Source: GCA-2737665 sp044344795 (GTDB lineage Bacteria > Bacteroidota > Bacteroidia > Palsa-965). Taken from it: DNA of 64,000 bases. The stretch spans positions 1-64,000 of the forward strand of contig JBIJCF010000011.1 in the NCBI GenBank assembly GCA_044344795.1. The letters run 5' to 3'. Made by a program: the position numbers and the translations under genes. The notes under the pieces are model-generated. The model was not told the DNA's origin. It saw nothing but the letters and a program-made list of their open reading frames with translations, and did no database searches. Shown here in pieces: positions 1 through 7,818 of this stretch. Each line of letters opens with the position of its first letter. Positions within the stretch are counted from its first letter, which is position 1.

Positions 1-37
1 CAAACAATAAATTGTAGCTGCTTGCGACTATTAACCT

Positions 38-646
38 ATGGAAGAAGAATTCGGATATCAAAAAATAGATAAGTACAACAAAACCGTGATTGACAGCATG
101 GCGGCGAAGTACAAGATCATTCTGGAAGAATTAGGAGAAAATCCTAATCGCGAGGGATTGGAAAAAACACCTGAACGTGTTGCAAAAGCAATGCAGTTTT
201 TGACACATGGATACGACTTGAGCCCGGCAGAAATACTAAAGTCTGCAATGTTCAAGGAAGATTACAAACAAATGGTAATTGTTAAAGACATTGAAGTGTA
301 TTCCATGTGCGAACACCATTTGTTGCCGTTTTTTGGAAAGGCGCACGTAGCATACATTCCTAATGGATACATTGTCGGTCTGAGTAAGGTTCCGCGCATT
401 GTGGATGCCTTCGCACGTCGCTTGCAGGTACAAGAGCGTTTAACAACGGAGATCCGTGACTGTATTCAGGAAACGCTCAATCCTTTGGGAGTTGCTGTAG
501 TAATGGAAGCACAACACTTGTGTATGCAAATGCGCGGTATTCAAAAACAAAATTCGGTGACTACAACTTCAGCATTTACGGGCGAGTTTTTAAATGAAAC
601 TACGCGTTCAGAGTTCATCAGTTTAATTGGATCAAAACTTCATTAA
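38..646 (+). CDS. folE: GTP cyclohydrolase I FolE
   Basis: Converts GTP to 7,8-dihydroneopterin triphosphate, the first step of tetrahydrofolate (and pterin) synthesis, in the cytoplasm. The 202-residue length is normal for the family. The zinc ligands are visible as Cys91 and His94 in CEHHLLPFFGKAH and Cys162 in QHLCMQMRG. The family motif GLSKVPRIVDAFARRLQVQE follows the first zinc site. The ATG at 38 keeps a normal-length N-terminus. Only 37 nt of upstream sequence is in the window, so its promoter cannot be judged. The BI-1 family gene follows after 11 nt, so the two may share a transcript that ends at the hairpin near 1411. Confidence 0.97.
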   Translation: MEEEFGYQKIDKYNKTVIDSMAAKYKIILEELGENPNREGLEKTPERVAKAMQFLTHGYDLSPAEILKSAMFKEDYKQMVIVKDIEVYSMCEHHLLPFFGKAHVAYIPNGYIVGLSKVPRIVDAFARRLQVQERLTTEIRDCIQETLNPLGVAVVMEAQHLCMQMRGIQKQNSVTTTSAFTGEFLNETTRSEFISLIGSKLH

Positions 647-657
647 TTATAAAGGTC

Positions 658-1404
658 ATGAGTAACATTCAGAATTCATTCAACTTTAACAATGGCAACA
701 CGTTCGGAACATCTTCCGAAACTGCAGTAAAAACATTCATGACACAAGTGTTCGCGTGGATGAGCGGCGCGTTAATGATTACTGCACTGACGTCTTATCT
801 GTTCGGACATATTTCTTCTTTAATGAGCGTGTTGTACAGAATTGACGGTGATGCTATTATCGGCATGACACCGATTGGTTGGGCTGTTGTATTTGCACCG
901 CTGGCATTGGTCATGGTAATGTCTTTCGCCTTTAACAAATTATCATTTCCTGCGTTAGTTGGTGTATTTATGTTGTATTCAGCCCTTAATGGCATGAGTT
1001 TAAGCACCATTTTTCTGCGTTACGATATGTCTTTGATTGGCGTAGCATTTGCGATTACAGCAGGAATGTTTGGTGTTATGGCTGTAATGGGATTTGTAAC
1101 AAAAGCTGACCTCAGCAAATTCGGATCAATCTTGTTTATGGGATTAATTGGTATTGTCATTGCATCGTTGGTGAATATGTTCTTAGGCAGCAGCACGTTA
1201 GATTACATTATTTCTTTTGTTGGCGTTGCTGTATTTACAGGCTTAACCGCATACGACGTTCAAACATTAAAAAATATTGCAGCCGGAAACGAATACGGTG
1301 AAGCCACTATGAGTAAGTTGGCAGTAATGGGTGCGCTGCGTTTGTATTTAGACTTCATCAACTTGTTCCTGATGATCTTGCGACTTTTAGGTCGTCGCGA
1401 TTAA
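658..1404 (+). CDS. Bax inhibitor-1/YccA family membrane protein
   Basis: Integral membrane protein of the BI-1 (TMBIM/YccA) family; bacterial members include a proton-sensitive calcium leak channel (BsYetJ) and a modulator of FtsH (YccA). The exact role here is unknown. The 248 residues contain about seven hydrophobic segments after a polar Asn/Phe-rich N-terminus of about 25 residues. The conserved end is present: a TAYDVQTLK segment followed by ALRLYLDFINLFLMILRLLG. It starts 11 nt after folE, and a clear intrinsic terminator follows the stop. Confidence 0.9.
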   Translation: MSNIQNSFNFNNGNTFGTSSETAVKTFMTQVFAWMSGALMITALTSYLFGHISSLMSVLYRIDGDAIIGMTPIGWAVVFAPLALVMVMSFAFNKLSFPALVGVFMLYSALNGMSLSTIFLRYDMSLIGVAFAITAGMFGVMAVMGFVTKADLSKFGSILFMGLIGIVIASLVNMFLGSSTLDYIISFVGVAVFTGLTAYDVQTLKNIAAGNEYGEATMSKLAVMGALRLYLDFINLFLMILRLLGRRD

Positions 1405-1410
1405 TGCTAA

Positions 1411-1434
1411 AGGTCCGGGATTACCGGACTTTTT
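1411..1434 (+). terminator. Rho-independent terminator after the BI-1 gene
   Basis: Arms 1411-1418 and 1424-1431 form an 8-bp stem (one G-U pair) around the 5-nt loop gatta. A run of five T follows at 1430-1434. It lies 6 nt after the BI-1 stop and separates folE-BI-1 from the two-component pair. Confidence 0.85.
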
Positions 1435-1458
1435 ACTATTCAAACAACCCATACGATT

Positions 1459-2133
1459 ATGCTTAAAATTCTCATCGTAGAAGACGAAGTAAAAACAGCT
1501 GAATCCATCAGTCAGGCTTTAACTGAAGAAGGGTACGAAACGACTACGGCCTACGATGGAACAACAGCATTGAATAGTTTGCTGCATAATGCATACGATT
1601 TGCTGATCACGGATATAATATTACCCGGAATCAGCGGCATTGAATTGTGTAAGGAAGTGCGCAAAATCAGCGATACCATGCCAATTCTGATGCTGACCGC
1701 ATTAGGAAGTATTGATGATAAAGTAGCCGGTTTAGATGCAGGGGCTGATGATTATTTACCGAAGCCTTTCGAGTTAAAAGAATTGTTCGCACGCGTAAAA
1801 GCGCTTTTGAGAAGAAACCATCACCATGCTGCTCCTATTCTCACTATTGCCGACCTCACACTAAATCTGGATACCAAAACAGCTAGCCGCGGAGGAAAAG
1901 AAATTTCATTAACGGCGAAAGAATTCGCCTTGTTAGAATACATGATTCGTAATCAGGGTCGTGTTCTTTCAAAAGATTCAATTGCGAGCAAAGTTTGGGG
2001 AATTGATTTTGAATCCGGCACTAACGTGGTTGAAGTATATGTCAATTATTTGCGTAAAAAAATTGACAAAGACTTTCCAACAAAGCTGTTGCATACCCAA
2101 TTTGGATTAGGATATATCTTGAAAGAGAACTAA
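1459..2133 (+). CDS. OmpR-family response regulator
   Basis: DNA-binding response regulator. The receiver domain occupies residues 1-118, with phospho-acceptor Asp52 (LLITDIILPG), acidic pocket VEDE at 7-10, Thr80 (LMLT) and Lys102 (YLPKPF). A winged-helix output domain fills about residues 125-224, including the segment ALLEYMIRNQGRVLSKDSIA. The stop TAA overlaps the ATG of the kinase gene by one base, so the two are translationally coupled and surely a cognate pair. Nothing in the window identifies the stimulus or regulon; it resembles CusR/ArlR-type regulators. Confidence 0.95.
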   Translation: MLKILIVEDEVKTAESISQALTEEGYETTTAYDGTTALNSLLHNAYDLLITDIILPGISGIELCKEVRKISDTMPILMLTALGSIDDKVAGLDAGADDYLPKPFELKELFARVKALLRRNHHHAAPILTIADLTLNLDTKTASRGGKEISLTAKEFALLEYMIRNQGRVLSKDSIASKVWGIDFESGTNVVEVYVNYLRKKIDKDFPTKLLHTQFGLGYILKEN

Positions 2134-3503
2134 TGCAAATTCGCACACGTCTTACTTTACAATTCACCGGAATAGTTGCCTTAATATCTTTATTAGCACA
2201 CCTTTCCATTTATTTTTTCGCATTTCAGTATCGTAAAAATCAATTCACTGAACGATTGGCTGATAAAGCCATTACTACTGCCGAATTGTTGCTGAAAGTG
2301 GATCAGATTACTCCTGAACTACTCAATATTTACAACCAATACAACAAAGACATTCTTCATAAAGAGTGTATTGCGGTATTCAATTACCGCAATGAAGAAG
2401 TGTATTCCAGCAACAAGTTTATTCACTTTAATCCGGACTGGACGTTGCTTAACGAAGTTCGTGCGTATAAAGAAATTAATTGGCAGGAAGGTGAATTCGA
2501 AATTGTCGGAGTTGTTTATACCACAAAAAACAACCGCTTTGTTGTCCTTGCAGGTGGTATTGATATTTGGGGCAATCAGAACTTGCTGTATATCCGAAAT
2601 ATACTTTTCACAAGCTATATCATCATTCTTTTGGTTGTAATGATCGCAGGTTGGATATTCTCGGGTCGCGCATTAAAACCAATAAAAGCAATCATTTCAG
2701 AAGTCAATACTATTTCTGCAACCAACTTAAGTACACGTGTGGATGAAGGTAATCGTAAAGATGAGCTAGCTCTTTTGTCATCAACATTCAATGGAATGCT
2801 TGATCGTTTAGAAAATGCTTTCCGTTTGCAGAAAAGTTTTGTAGCGAATGCATCGCACGAATTGAAGAATCCGTTAACTATTATTCGTTCACAAATCGAA
2901 CTATCGTTACTTCGTGAGCGCAGTCCTGAAGAATACCGTAAAACCTTACAGTCCTTGTTGGAAGACATGAAAAATCTGGCTTCCATCTCTGATCGTTTGA
3001 TGCAACTTACTCAACTGAGTGCTGATGATTTACGGATTCAATTTGAACCTGTACGTTTAGATGATTTAATATGGGAACTTACCACAGAATGCAGTGCGAA
3101 ACATCCTGAAGCAATCGTAAAATTTAATCCCGAATTGCCGGAAGATGCAGATACATTGATTGTGCAAGGAGATAAACACTTACTGCATCTGGCCTTTTTA
3201 AATCTCATCGAAAACGGATTAAAGTTTTCTGATCCGCCCGCTGTTCAGGTAACGCTTAAAGTCACGGAATCGGGAATTGTGATTCAAATAATGGATAAGG
3301 GTATCGGAATTCAGAGAGAAGATTTGAAAAATATCTTTCAGCCATTTTATCGCGGCAACAATACATCCTCTGTTTCCGGACATGGTATAGGACTTTCCAT
3401 CGTTCAACGCATTGTGACCTTACACGGAATGAAAATTGACGTGAATAGCGCGCCGGGAAAAGGAACCACGTTCACTGTTTCTATTGCAAAGTATAAAAAA
3501 TAA
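2133..3503 (+). CDS. HAMP-containing sensor histidine kinase
   Basis: Membrane sensor kinase, partner of the regulator just upstream. Residues 1-30 hold a first membrane segment, about 31-155 form an extracytoplasmic sensor region, and about 156-176 a second membrane segment. A HAMP linker follows (about 177-232). The HisKA box has the phosphorylated His242 in NASHELKNPLT. The ATPase domain shows the N box (NLIENGLKFS), the G1 box (DKGIGI) and the glycine-rich lid GHGIGLSIVQRI. The 456-residue length and domain set are complete. The gene ends in a strong stem-loop that starts inside its stop codon. Confidence 0.95.
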   Translation: MQIRTRLTLQFTGIVALISLLAHLSIYFFAFQYRKNQFTERLADKAITTAELLLKVDQITPELLNIYNQYNKDILHKECIAVFNYRNEEVYSSNKFIHFNPDWTLLNEVRAYKEINWQEGEFEIVGVVYTTKNNRFVVLAGGIDIWGNQNLLYIRNILFTSYIIILLVVMIAGWIFSGRALKPIKAIISEVNTISATNLSTRVDEGNRKDELALLSSTFNGMLDRLENAFRLQKSFVANASHELKNPLTIIRSQIELSLLRERSPEEYRKTLQSLLEDMKNLASISDRLMQLTQLSADDLRIQFEPVRLDDLIWELTTECSAKHPEAIVKFNPELPEDADTLIVQGDKHLLHLAFLNLIENGLKFSDPPAVQVTLKVTESGIVIQIMDKGIGIQREDLKNIFQPFYRGNNTSSVSGHGIGLSIVQRIVTLHGMKIDVNSAPGKGTTFTVSIAKYKK

Positions 3504-3577
3504 AGGGGCGTAGCTGCAACAACCACGCCCCTTTATCGGAGTAACCAATCTCCATTAGTTTGAACAAATCAAACTAA
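3501..3577 (+). other. Array of stem-loops after the kinase gene
   Basis: Three consecutive stem-loops. The first has a perfect 11-bp stem (3501-3511 with 3525-3535, 13-nt loop) and starts at the kinase stop codon. The second is a weak 4-bp stem (3538-3541 with 3550-3553). The third is a perfect 8-bp stem (3555-3562 with 3570-3577, 7-nt loop). The first stem is GC-rich like a terminator but no T-tract follows it, so it may protect a 3' end, belong to a small RNA, or be a terminator of unusual form. I cannot decide from sequence alone. Confidence 0.5.
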
Positions 3578-3621
3578 ACAACCAACCCAACTGATGATAG
3601 GTGTAAAATTAGTTTCAGCTT

Positions 3622-3665
3622 CTTAGAAAGTCCTTAAATGCAATATTTTTTAAGAAACTTCTAAG
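3622..3665 (+). other. Long imperfect hairpin in the fabD upstream region
   Basis: CTTAGAA (3622-3628) pairs with TTCTAAG (3659-3665). After a symmetric 4x4 internal loop, CTTAAA (3633-3638) pairs with TTTAAG (3649-3654) around a 10-nt loop. A further inverted repeat, GCTGAA (3676-3681) with TTCAGC (3700-3705), follows. Together with the array at 3501-3577, most of the 237-nt gap before fabD is structured. It could be an operator, a leader or a small RNA; I recognise no known family. Confidence 0.45.
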
Positions 3666-3740
3666 GAATAAACAGGCTGAAGTTTTAGCCGTGCAACTTT
3701 TCAGCATTGCTTATATTCGCAACACCAAAACTAGAAATCG

Positions 3741-4622
3741 ATGAAAAAAGCATACGTTTTTCCGGGCCAAGGATCGCAGTTTAGCGGAATGGGCAAAGAA
3801 CTTTACGAATCTAACGCCATTGCGAAAGATTTGATGGAGCAAGCCAACTCCATCCTAGGATTCCGTCTGACCGACATTATGTTTAGCGGAACTGACGAAG
3901 AATTAAAGCAAACAAAAGTGACGCAACCTGCAATTTTTCTTCACTCTGTAGCACTTGCCGCAACTTTAGGAGATTCTTTTCAACCGGACATGGTTGCAGG
4001 CCACTCGTTGGGAGAATTTTCTGCTTTAGTAGCGAACAAAACATTACGTTTTGAAGATGCTATGCAACTCGTTTACAAACGTGCAATGGCTATGCAAAAA
4101 GCCTGCGAGGCGCAGCCTTCAACGATGGCTGCTGTTCTAGGAATGGATGATAGTAAAGTGGAAGAAATCTGCGCACAGGTAACTGACGGAATAGTTGTAG
4201 CTGCAAATTATAATTGTCCGGGACAATTGGTGATTTCCGGTAGCATTGAAGGAATTAATAAGGCCGTTGAGTTGTTGAAAGCTGCAGGTGCCAAGCGTGC
4301 GCTGGTATTGCCGGTAGGTGGAGCATTTCATTCACCGCTAATGGAGCCTGCTCGCGCAGAATTGGCAGATGCCATTAACGCCACACAATTTTCAACTCCG
4401 ATATGCGCCGTTTATCAAAACGTAAACGCAAAAGCAGTCGTGAGTCCTGAAGAAATCAAAGCCAATCTGATTGCGCAATTAACTGCTCCGGTACGTTGGA
4501 CACAAACGGTACAAAACATGACAGCCGACGGCGCAACGAACTTTATTGAAGTCGGTCCGGGAAAGGTGTTGCAAGGATTGGTAAAAAAAATCAGTCCGGA
4601 AGTGGAAGCCGCCAGCGCTTAA
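3741..4622 (+). CDS. fabD: Malonyl-CoA:ACP transacylase FabD
   Basis: Transfers malonyl groups from CoA to acyl carrier protein to supply fatty-acid elongation. The 293-residue length is typical. The N-terminal GQGSQFSGMG is the family oxyanion segment; the nucleophile is Ser89 in GHSLGE, and the catalytic His is His197 in GGAFHSPLM. The C-terminal GPGKVLQGLVKKI is also canonical. The gene stands alone: a structured 237-nt region precedes it and an intrinsic terminator follows. A weak -7-like box (TATATTCG, 3711-3718) lies about 20 nt before the ATG. Confidence 0.97.
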   Translation: MKKAYVFPGQGSQFSGMGKELYESNAIAKDLMEQANSILGFRLTDIMFSGTDEELKQTKVTQPAIFLHSVALAATLGDSFQPDMVAGHSLGEFSALVANKTLRFEDAMQLVYKRAMAMQKACEAQPSTMAAVLGMDDSKVEEICAQVTDGIVVAANYNCPGQLVISGSIEGINKAVELLKAAGAKRALVLPVGGAFHSPLMEPARAELADAINATQFSTPICAVYQNVNAKAVVSPEEIKANLIAQLTAPVRWTQTVQNMTADGATNFIEVGPGKVLQGLVKKISPEVEAASA

Positions 4623-4640
4623 ACTTATACACACTGCATT

Positions 4641-4686
4641 GCGAAAAACACCATTTAATCCAATATAAATGGTGTTTTCGCGTTTT
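4641..4686 (+). terminator. Rho-independent terminator after fabD
   Basis: A 16-bp stem with one bulged A (4641-4657 with 4666-4681) around an 8-nt loop is followed by a G and four T (4683-4686). It starts 18 nt after the fabD stop. The promoter box of the next gene (4688-4695) directly abuts it. Confidence 0.8.
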
Positions 4687-4687
4687 A

Positions 4688-4695
4688 TACCTTAG
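4688..4695 (+). promoter_or_regulatory. Candidate -7 box for the small barrel gene
   Basis: TACCTTAG matches the Bacteroidota -7 consensus TAnnTTTG except at one position. It lies 16 nt before the ATG at 4712 and directly after the fabD terminator. No convincing -33 TTTG is visible because the upstream sequence is the terminator stem. Confidence 0.4.
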
Positions 4696-4711
4696 TACAA
4701 AACTATTATAC

Positions 4712-5323
4712 ATGAGACTTCTATTCGCTGCGATTATTTGTTGTGCAACTTTCGATATTGCTTCTGCTCAATTCTTCAAAGGTTGGGGAATCATGGCAGG
4801 AATCACTCCCGCTCGTCAGCAATGGAAGGGGCCGCTTGCAGAGCCAGGTAAACACAAGTTTCTGATTCGATACAACGCTGAAGTTTTCGGTGAATTCGGA
4901 GATCATCCAACATTCCGGTGGGTAACCGAATTACAATACAACGGCAAAGGCGACCGTTTCAAAACAGAAGCAGGAACAACCAAATTCAAAAACGATTACT
5001 TCGCTTGGAATAATTACCTCATGATTCGTAAAGAACTTTTCGCCGTTATTCCTTACGTAAAAATTGGACCTCGCTTAGAGTATGTTTGGAGAACGGCTCA
5101 AAACTTCAACACGTTACACATAACCGGTTCGGCCGGAGCAGGAGTAGAATTTGTTGCCTATGGCCCTGTTAAGTTTTTAACGGAGATGCATTGGGTGCCG
5201 GATATCACACGTTCTACCAATAGCGATGTTCTTAAGATTCACCAAAACGCCTGGGAATTACGTGTTGGGATTAAGTTCGCCTTTAAAGGAGGAAGTGAAG
5301 CATGCCCTCCGGTTTACAAGTAA
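4712..5323 (+). CDS. Small outer-membrane beta-barrel protein
   Basis: Residues 1-19 form a Sec signal peptide ending near ASAQ. The rest of the 203-residue protein alternates short amphipathic strands rich in aromatic residues (GEFGDHPTFRWVTELQYNGK, PYVKIGPRLEYVW), with periodic Gly, and ends in AWELRVGIKFAFKGG. This is the pattern of the PorT-like / OMP_b-brl_2 barrels that are common in Bacteroidota. No enzyme motif is visible and its role is unknown. It precedes the larger POTRA barrel gene by 31 nt, and both are in the same direction. Confidence 0.7.
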   Translation: MRLLFAAIICCATFDIASAQFFKGWGIMAGITPARQQWKGPLAEPGKHKFLIRYNAEVFGEFGDHPTFRWVTELQYNGKGDRFKTEAGTTKFKNDYFAWNNYLMIRKELFAVIPYVKIGPRLEYVWRTAQNFNTLHITGSAGAGVEFVAYGPVKFLTEMHWVPDITRSTNSDVLKIHQNAWELRVGIKFAFKGGSEACPPVYK

Positions 5324-5342
5324 TATTCCATGCCGGACTTCG

Positions 5343-5350
5343 TAAATTAG
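5343..5350 (+). promoter_or_regulatory. Candidate -7 box for the POTRA barrel gene
   Basis: TAAATTAG fits the -7 consensus TAnnTTTG with one mismatch and ends 4 nt before the ATG at 5355. If used, transcription would start at or very near the start codon, giving a leaderless or nearly leaderless mRNA. Confidence 0.35.
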
Positions 5351-5354
5351 CCGT

Positions 5355-7094
5355 ATGAGGAGGTTTGCGTGTCTGTGGGTGATGGTTTTGTTCGCGGTTC
5401 AGTTATTCGGACAGCGTTATGCGTTGCGCATTGTAGAAAACACTCCTTCACCTAACGGCGTTATCGATGCAAGCTCAAAATCACAACAATTCAAGTCGGT
5501 TTTAGCGAGAAGTAAATTCGTTAACGACCTATTAATTGATCTCCGTAAAAAAGGATTTGCTGCTGCTCGAGTAGACAGTACAGTTACGGATTCGCTTCAG
5601 CAAACGGTATTTATTTCACCCGGTATTGCCTACCAATGGGCACAAATTCGCAGGGGAAACGTAGACGAAAGTATTCTCAACGAAACCGGATTTCGGGAAC
5701 GCAATTGGAATAATAAAGCCTTGCGTATAGAAGATGTCGTTCGACAACAGGAAAAAATTCTGGTATGGTGCGAAAATCATGGATTCCCATTTGCTACCAT
5801 ACAATTAGATAGTGTTGAAGAAGTAGCTCCCGGAAATATTTCAGCCGCACTTGTGTTGCACAAAAATCGTAGCGTACATTTTGACAGCATTGAAATAAAA
5901 GGCAATGCGAAAATTTCAAAAAACTTTATTCACAACTATATTCAGTTGCGTCCGGGCGATGCCTACAACGAAAGTGTAGTTCGTCAAATTTCGAAACGTT
6001 TGCGTGAACTGAATTTCCTGAAAGAATCCAAACCTTTCGAAATCATATTTACGGAGAAGTACACGAAGCTTACATTATATCTCGACAAAAAACCTGCAGG
6101 ACAATTTGATGGAATTGTGGGAATGTTACCGGATGCCATTACCGGAAAAATACTATTCACCGGCGATGCTAATCTCCGATTGTATAACAGCATTGGCAAG
6201 GGCGAACATTTTGCATTGAACTGGAGAAGGCTGCGCGAACAAACACAGGACTTGAAAGTGCGTGTGACGTATCCGTATTTGTTGCGAACTCCGCTTGGAA
6301 TAGATTATGGAATTAAAGTCTATCGCAGAGACACGACGTTTATAGATGTCAATCAATCATTTGGTTTGCAATACTTATTCAGTGGAAATAATAGTATCAA
6401 AGCATTTGTAAATCGTCGTAGCGCCACCTTACTTTCTGCCGCTTCCTTTGCAAATGCGACCACATTGCCACCATTTGCAGATATTCGAACAACATCGTAC
6501 GGTTTAGGATGGAACCTGATGAATTTTGATTATCGCTTCAATCCACGTTCCGGCGGACAACTCAGCGTAATGGCTGATGCAGGAAACAGAGTCATTGAAC
6601 GCAACGCGCGCTTAAATCCTATCGTTTATGACAATGTAGCTTTACGTTCCGTCCAATACAGCAGTGAATTGTTGATGGAGTACTTTATACCATTGTTTAA
6701 ACGTTCTGCCTTACGCGCCGGATTTCAAGGAGCTTGGCTGCACAATAACACGATGCTTTTCCGAAACGAATTATATCGAATTGGTGGACTTAAATCAATT
6801 CGCGGATTTGATGAAGAATCCATTTTTGCATCTGTGTATACTATCGGAACTATTGAATACCGCTTGTTGTTGGAAGAAAACTCAACACTATTTCTTTTCA
6901 GCGATGTGGCTTGGTATGAAAACAACATGAAAGATGAATATGTAACGGATACACCGTATAGTTTCGGAGCCGGGATAAATTTTCAGGTAAAAGGCGGCAT
7001 CTTCAATTTAACCTATGCCTTAGGAAATCAATTCAATCAAGGCATACAGCTGCGTTCGGGAAAAATTCATGTCGGTTTTATCGGGTTGTTTTAA
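5355..7094 (+). CDS. BamA/TamA-family outer-membrane protein with POTRA region
   Basis: Residues 1-19 are a Sec signal. About residues 60-250 contain POTRA-like folds: a VHFDSIEIKGNAKISKNFI segment followed by LRPGDAYNESVVRQISKRL is the classic POTRA pattern. From about 255 to 579 is a 16-strand-type barrel of the Omp85 superfamily, with the conserved IGGLKSIRGFDEESI (the [V/I]RG[F/Y] lid-lock motif) and NLTYALGNQ near the end. At 579 residues it is shorter than BamA (usually over 750), so it is an accessory Omp85 protein of the TamA type, not the essential BamA. Substrate unknown. Confidence 0.85.
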   Translation: MRRFACLWVMVLFAVQLFGQRYALRIVENTPSPNGVIDASSKSQQFKSVLARSKFVNDLLIDLRKKGFAAARVDSTVTDSLQQTVFISPGIAYQWAQIRRGNVDESILNETGFRERNWNNKALRIEDVVRQQEKILVWCENHGFPFATIQLDSVEEVAPGNISAALVLHKNRSVHFDSIEIKGNAKISKNFIHNYIQLRPGDAYNESVVRQISKRLRELNFLKESKPFEIIFTEKYTKLTLYLDKKPAGQFDGIVGMLPDAITGKILFTGDANLRLYNSIGKGEHFALNWRRLREQTQDLKVRVTYPYLLRTPLGIDYGIKVYRRDTTFIDVNQSFGLQYLFSGNNSIKAFVNRRSATLLSAASFANATTLPPFADIRTTSYGLGWNLMNFDYRFNPRSGGQLSVMADAGNRVIERNARLNPIVYDNVALRSVQYSSELLMEYFIPLFKRSALRAGFQGAWLHNNTMLFRNELYRIGGLKSIRGFDEESIFASVYTIGTIEYRLLLEENSTLFLFSDVAWYENNMKDEYVTDTPYSFGAGINFQVKGGIFNLTYALGNQFNQGIQLRSGKIHVGFIGLF

Positions 7095-7116
7095 AATACT
7101 TTAACGATTGAAAAAA

Positions 7117-7135
7117 CTAGCAATGTATGTGCTAG
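7117..7135 (+). other. Short inverted repeat between the barrel gene and the thioredoxin gene
   Basis: CTAGCA (7117-7122) and TGCTAG (7130-7135) form a 6-bp stem with a 7-nt loop. There is no T-tract, so it is a weak terminator at best. It could also be an operator for the gene at 7175. Confidence 0.3.
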
Positions 7136-7174
7136 GTTAATACTTGCGAACTTTGCATATTCAATTCTTTCATC

Positions 7175-7780
7175 ATGACTACTATTACACAGCATCCTGC
7201 ACTCATTCAACCGCTTTCATATTCGCAATATCGTCAACATGTAAATGAATTGGCAGCCGAAGGAAAAGTAACCGGTCATCAGCAAAGTGAATCGCTGTTA
7301 AATTATACGAACCTCAACATTAAACGTATGGATCGTTGGGACAAAACAATAGTTCTTCAGAACGAAGTAACAACGGCAATCGCGAAGCAACAACAAGCTA
7401 CGTTATGGGTGGTTTTGTCGCAAGGTTGGTGCGGCGATTGTGCACAGATTGTTCCTGCATTCGGAAAAATTGCGGCAGCAAGTAACGGTAAAATCAATTT
7501 GCAAATTATCAACTCCGACGATAATCCGGAATGGATGGATCGCTACTCGGTAAATGGAGTTCGTTCTGTACCGAAACTGATTGTTATTAATCTCGCAAAC
7601 GAAGAAACGCTGGCCGTTTGGGGGGCACGACCACAAGACGCTCAGGATATTATTAAAAAATGGAAGAGTAGTCCTGATATGAGTCGCGATCAATTCGAGT
7701 TGGAGTTGCACACCTGGTACGCCAAGGACAAAACACATCAGATACAAAAGGAGCTGGCCGCATTGCCGATCTGGATTTAG
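7175..7780 (+). CDS. Thioredoxin-family protein (CGDC active site)
   Basis: A cytoplasmic thioredoxin-fold protein with no signal peptide. The active-site segment VVLSQGWCGDC (about residues 80-90) carries a CxxC of the CGDC type, and the cis-proline motif VRSVPKLIVIN lies about 45 residues later. The first 60 residues are an extra helical region (SYSQYRQHVNELAAEG), as in the thioredoxin_9 group of Bacteroidota and Firmicutes proteins. Probable disulfide reductase; partner unknown. The sequence GAACTTTGC before the ATG resembles a degenerate -7 box. Confidence 0.88.
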   Translation: MTTITQHPALIQPLSYSQYRQHVNELAAEGKVTGHQQSESLLNYTNLNIKRMDRWDKTIVLQNEVTTAIAKQQQATLWVVLSQGWCGDCAQIVPAFGKIAAASNGKINLQIINSDDNPEWMDRYSVNGVRSVPKLIVINLANEETLAVWGARPQDAQDIIKKWKSSPDMSRDQFELELHTWYAKDKTHQIQKELAALPIWI

Positions 7781-7806
7781 ACCTATGCCAAGCGCACTAT
7801 TCTGAT

Positions 7807-7814
7807 TAACTTTA
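7807..7814 (+). promoter_or_regulatory. Candidate -7 box for the GWxTD gene
   Basis: TAACTTTA matches TAnnTTTG at 5 of the 6 fixed positions and ends 4 nt before the ATG at 7819. This spacing equals that seen before mqnE and the gene at 5355. Confidence 0.4.
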
Positions 7815-7818
7815 CAGC

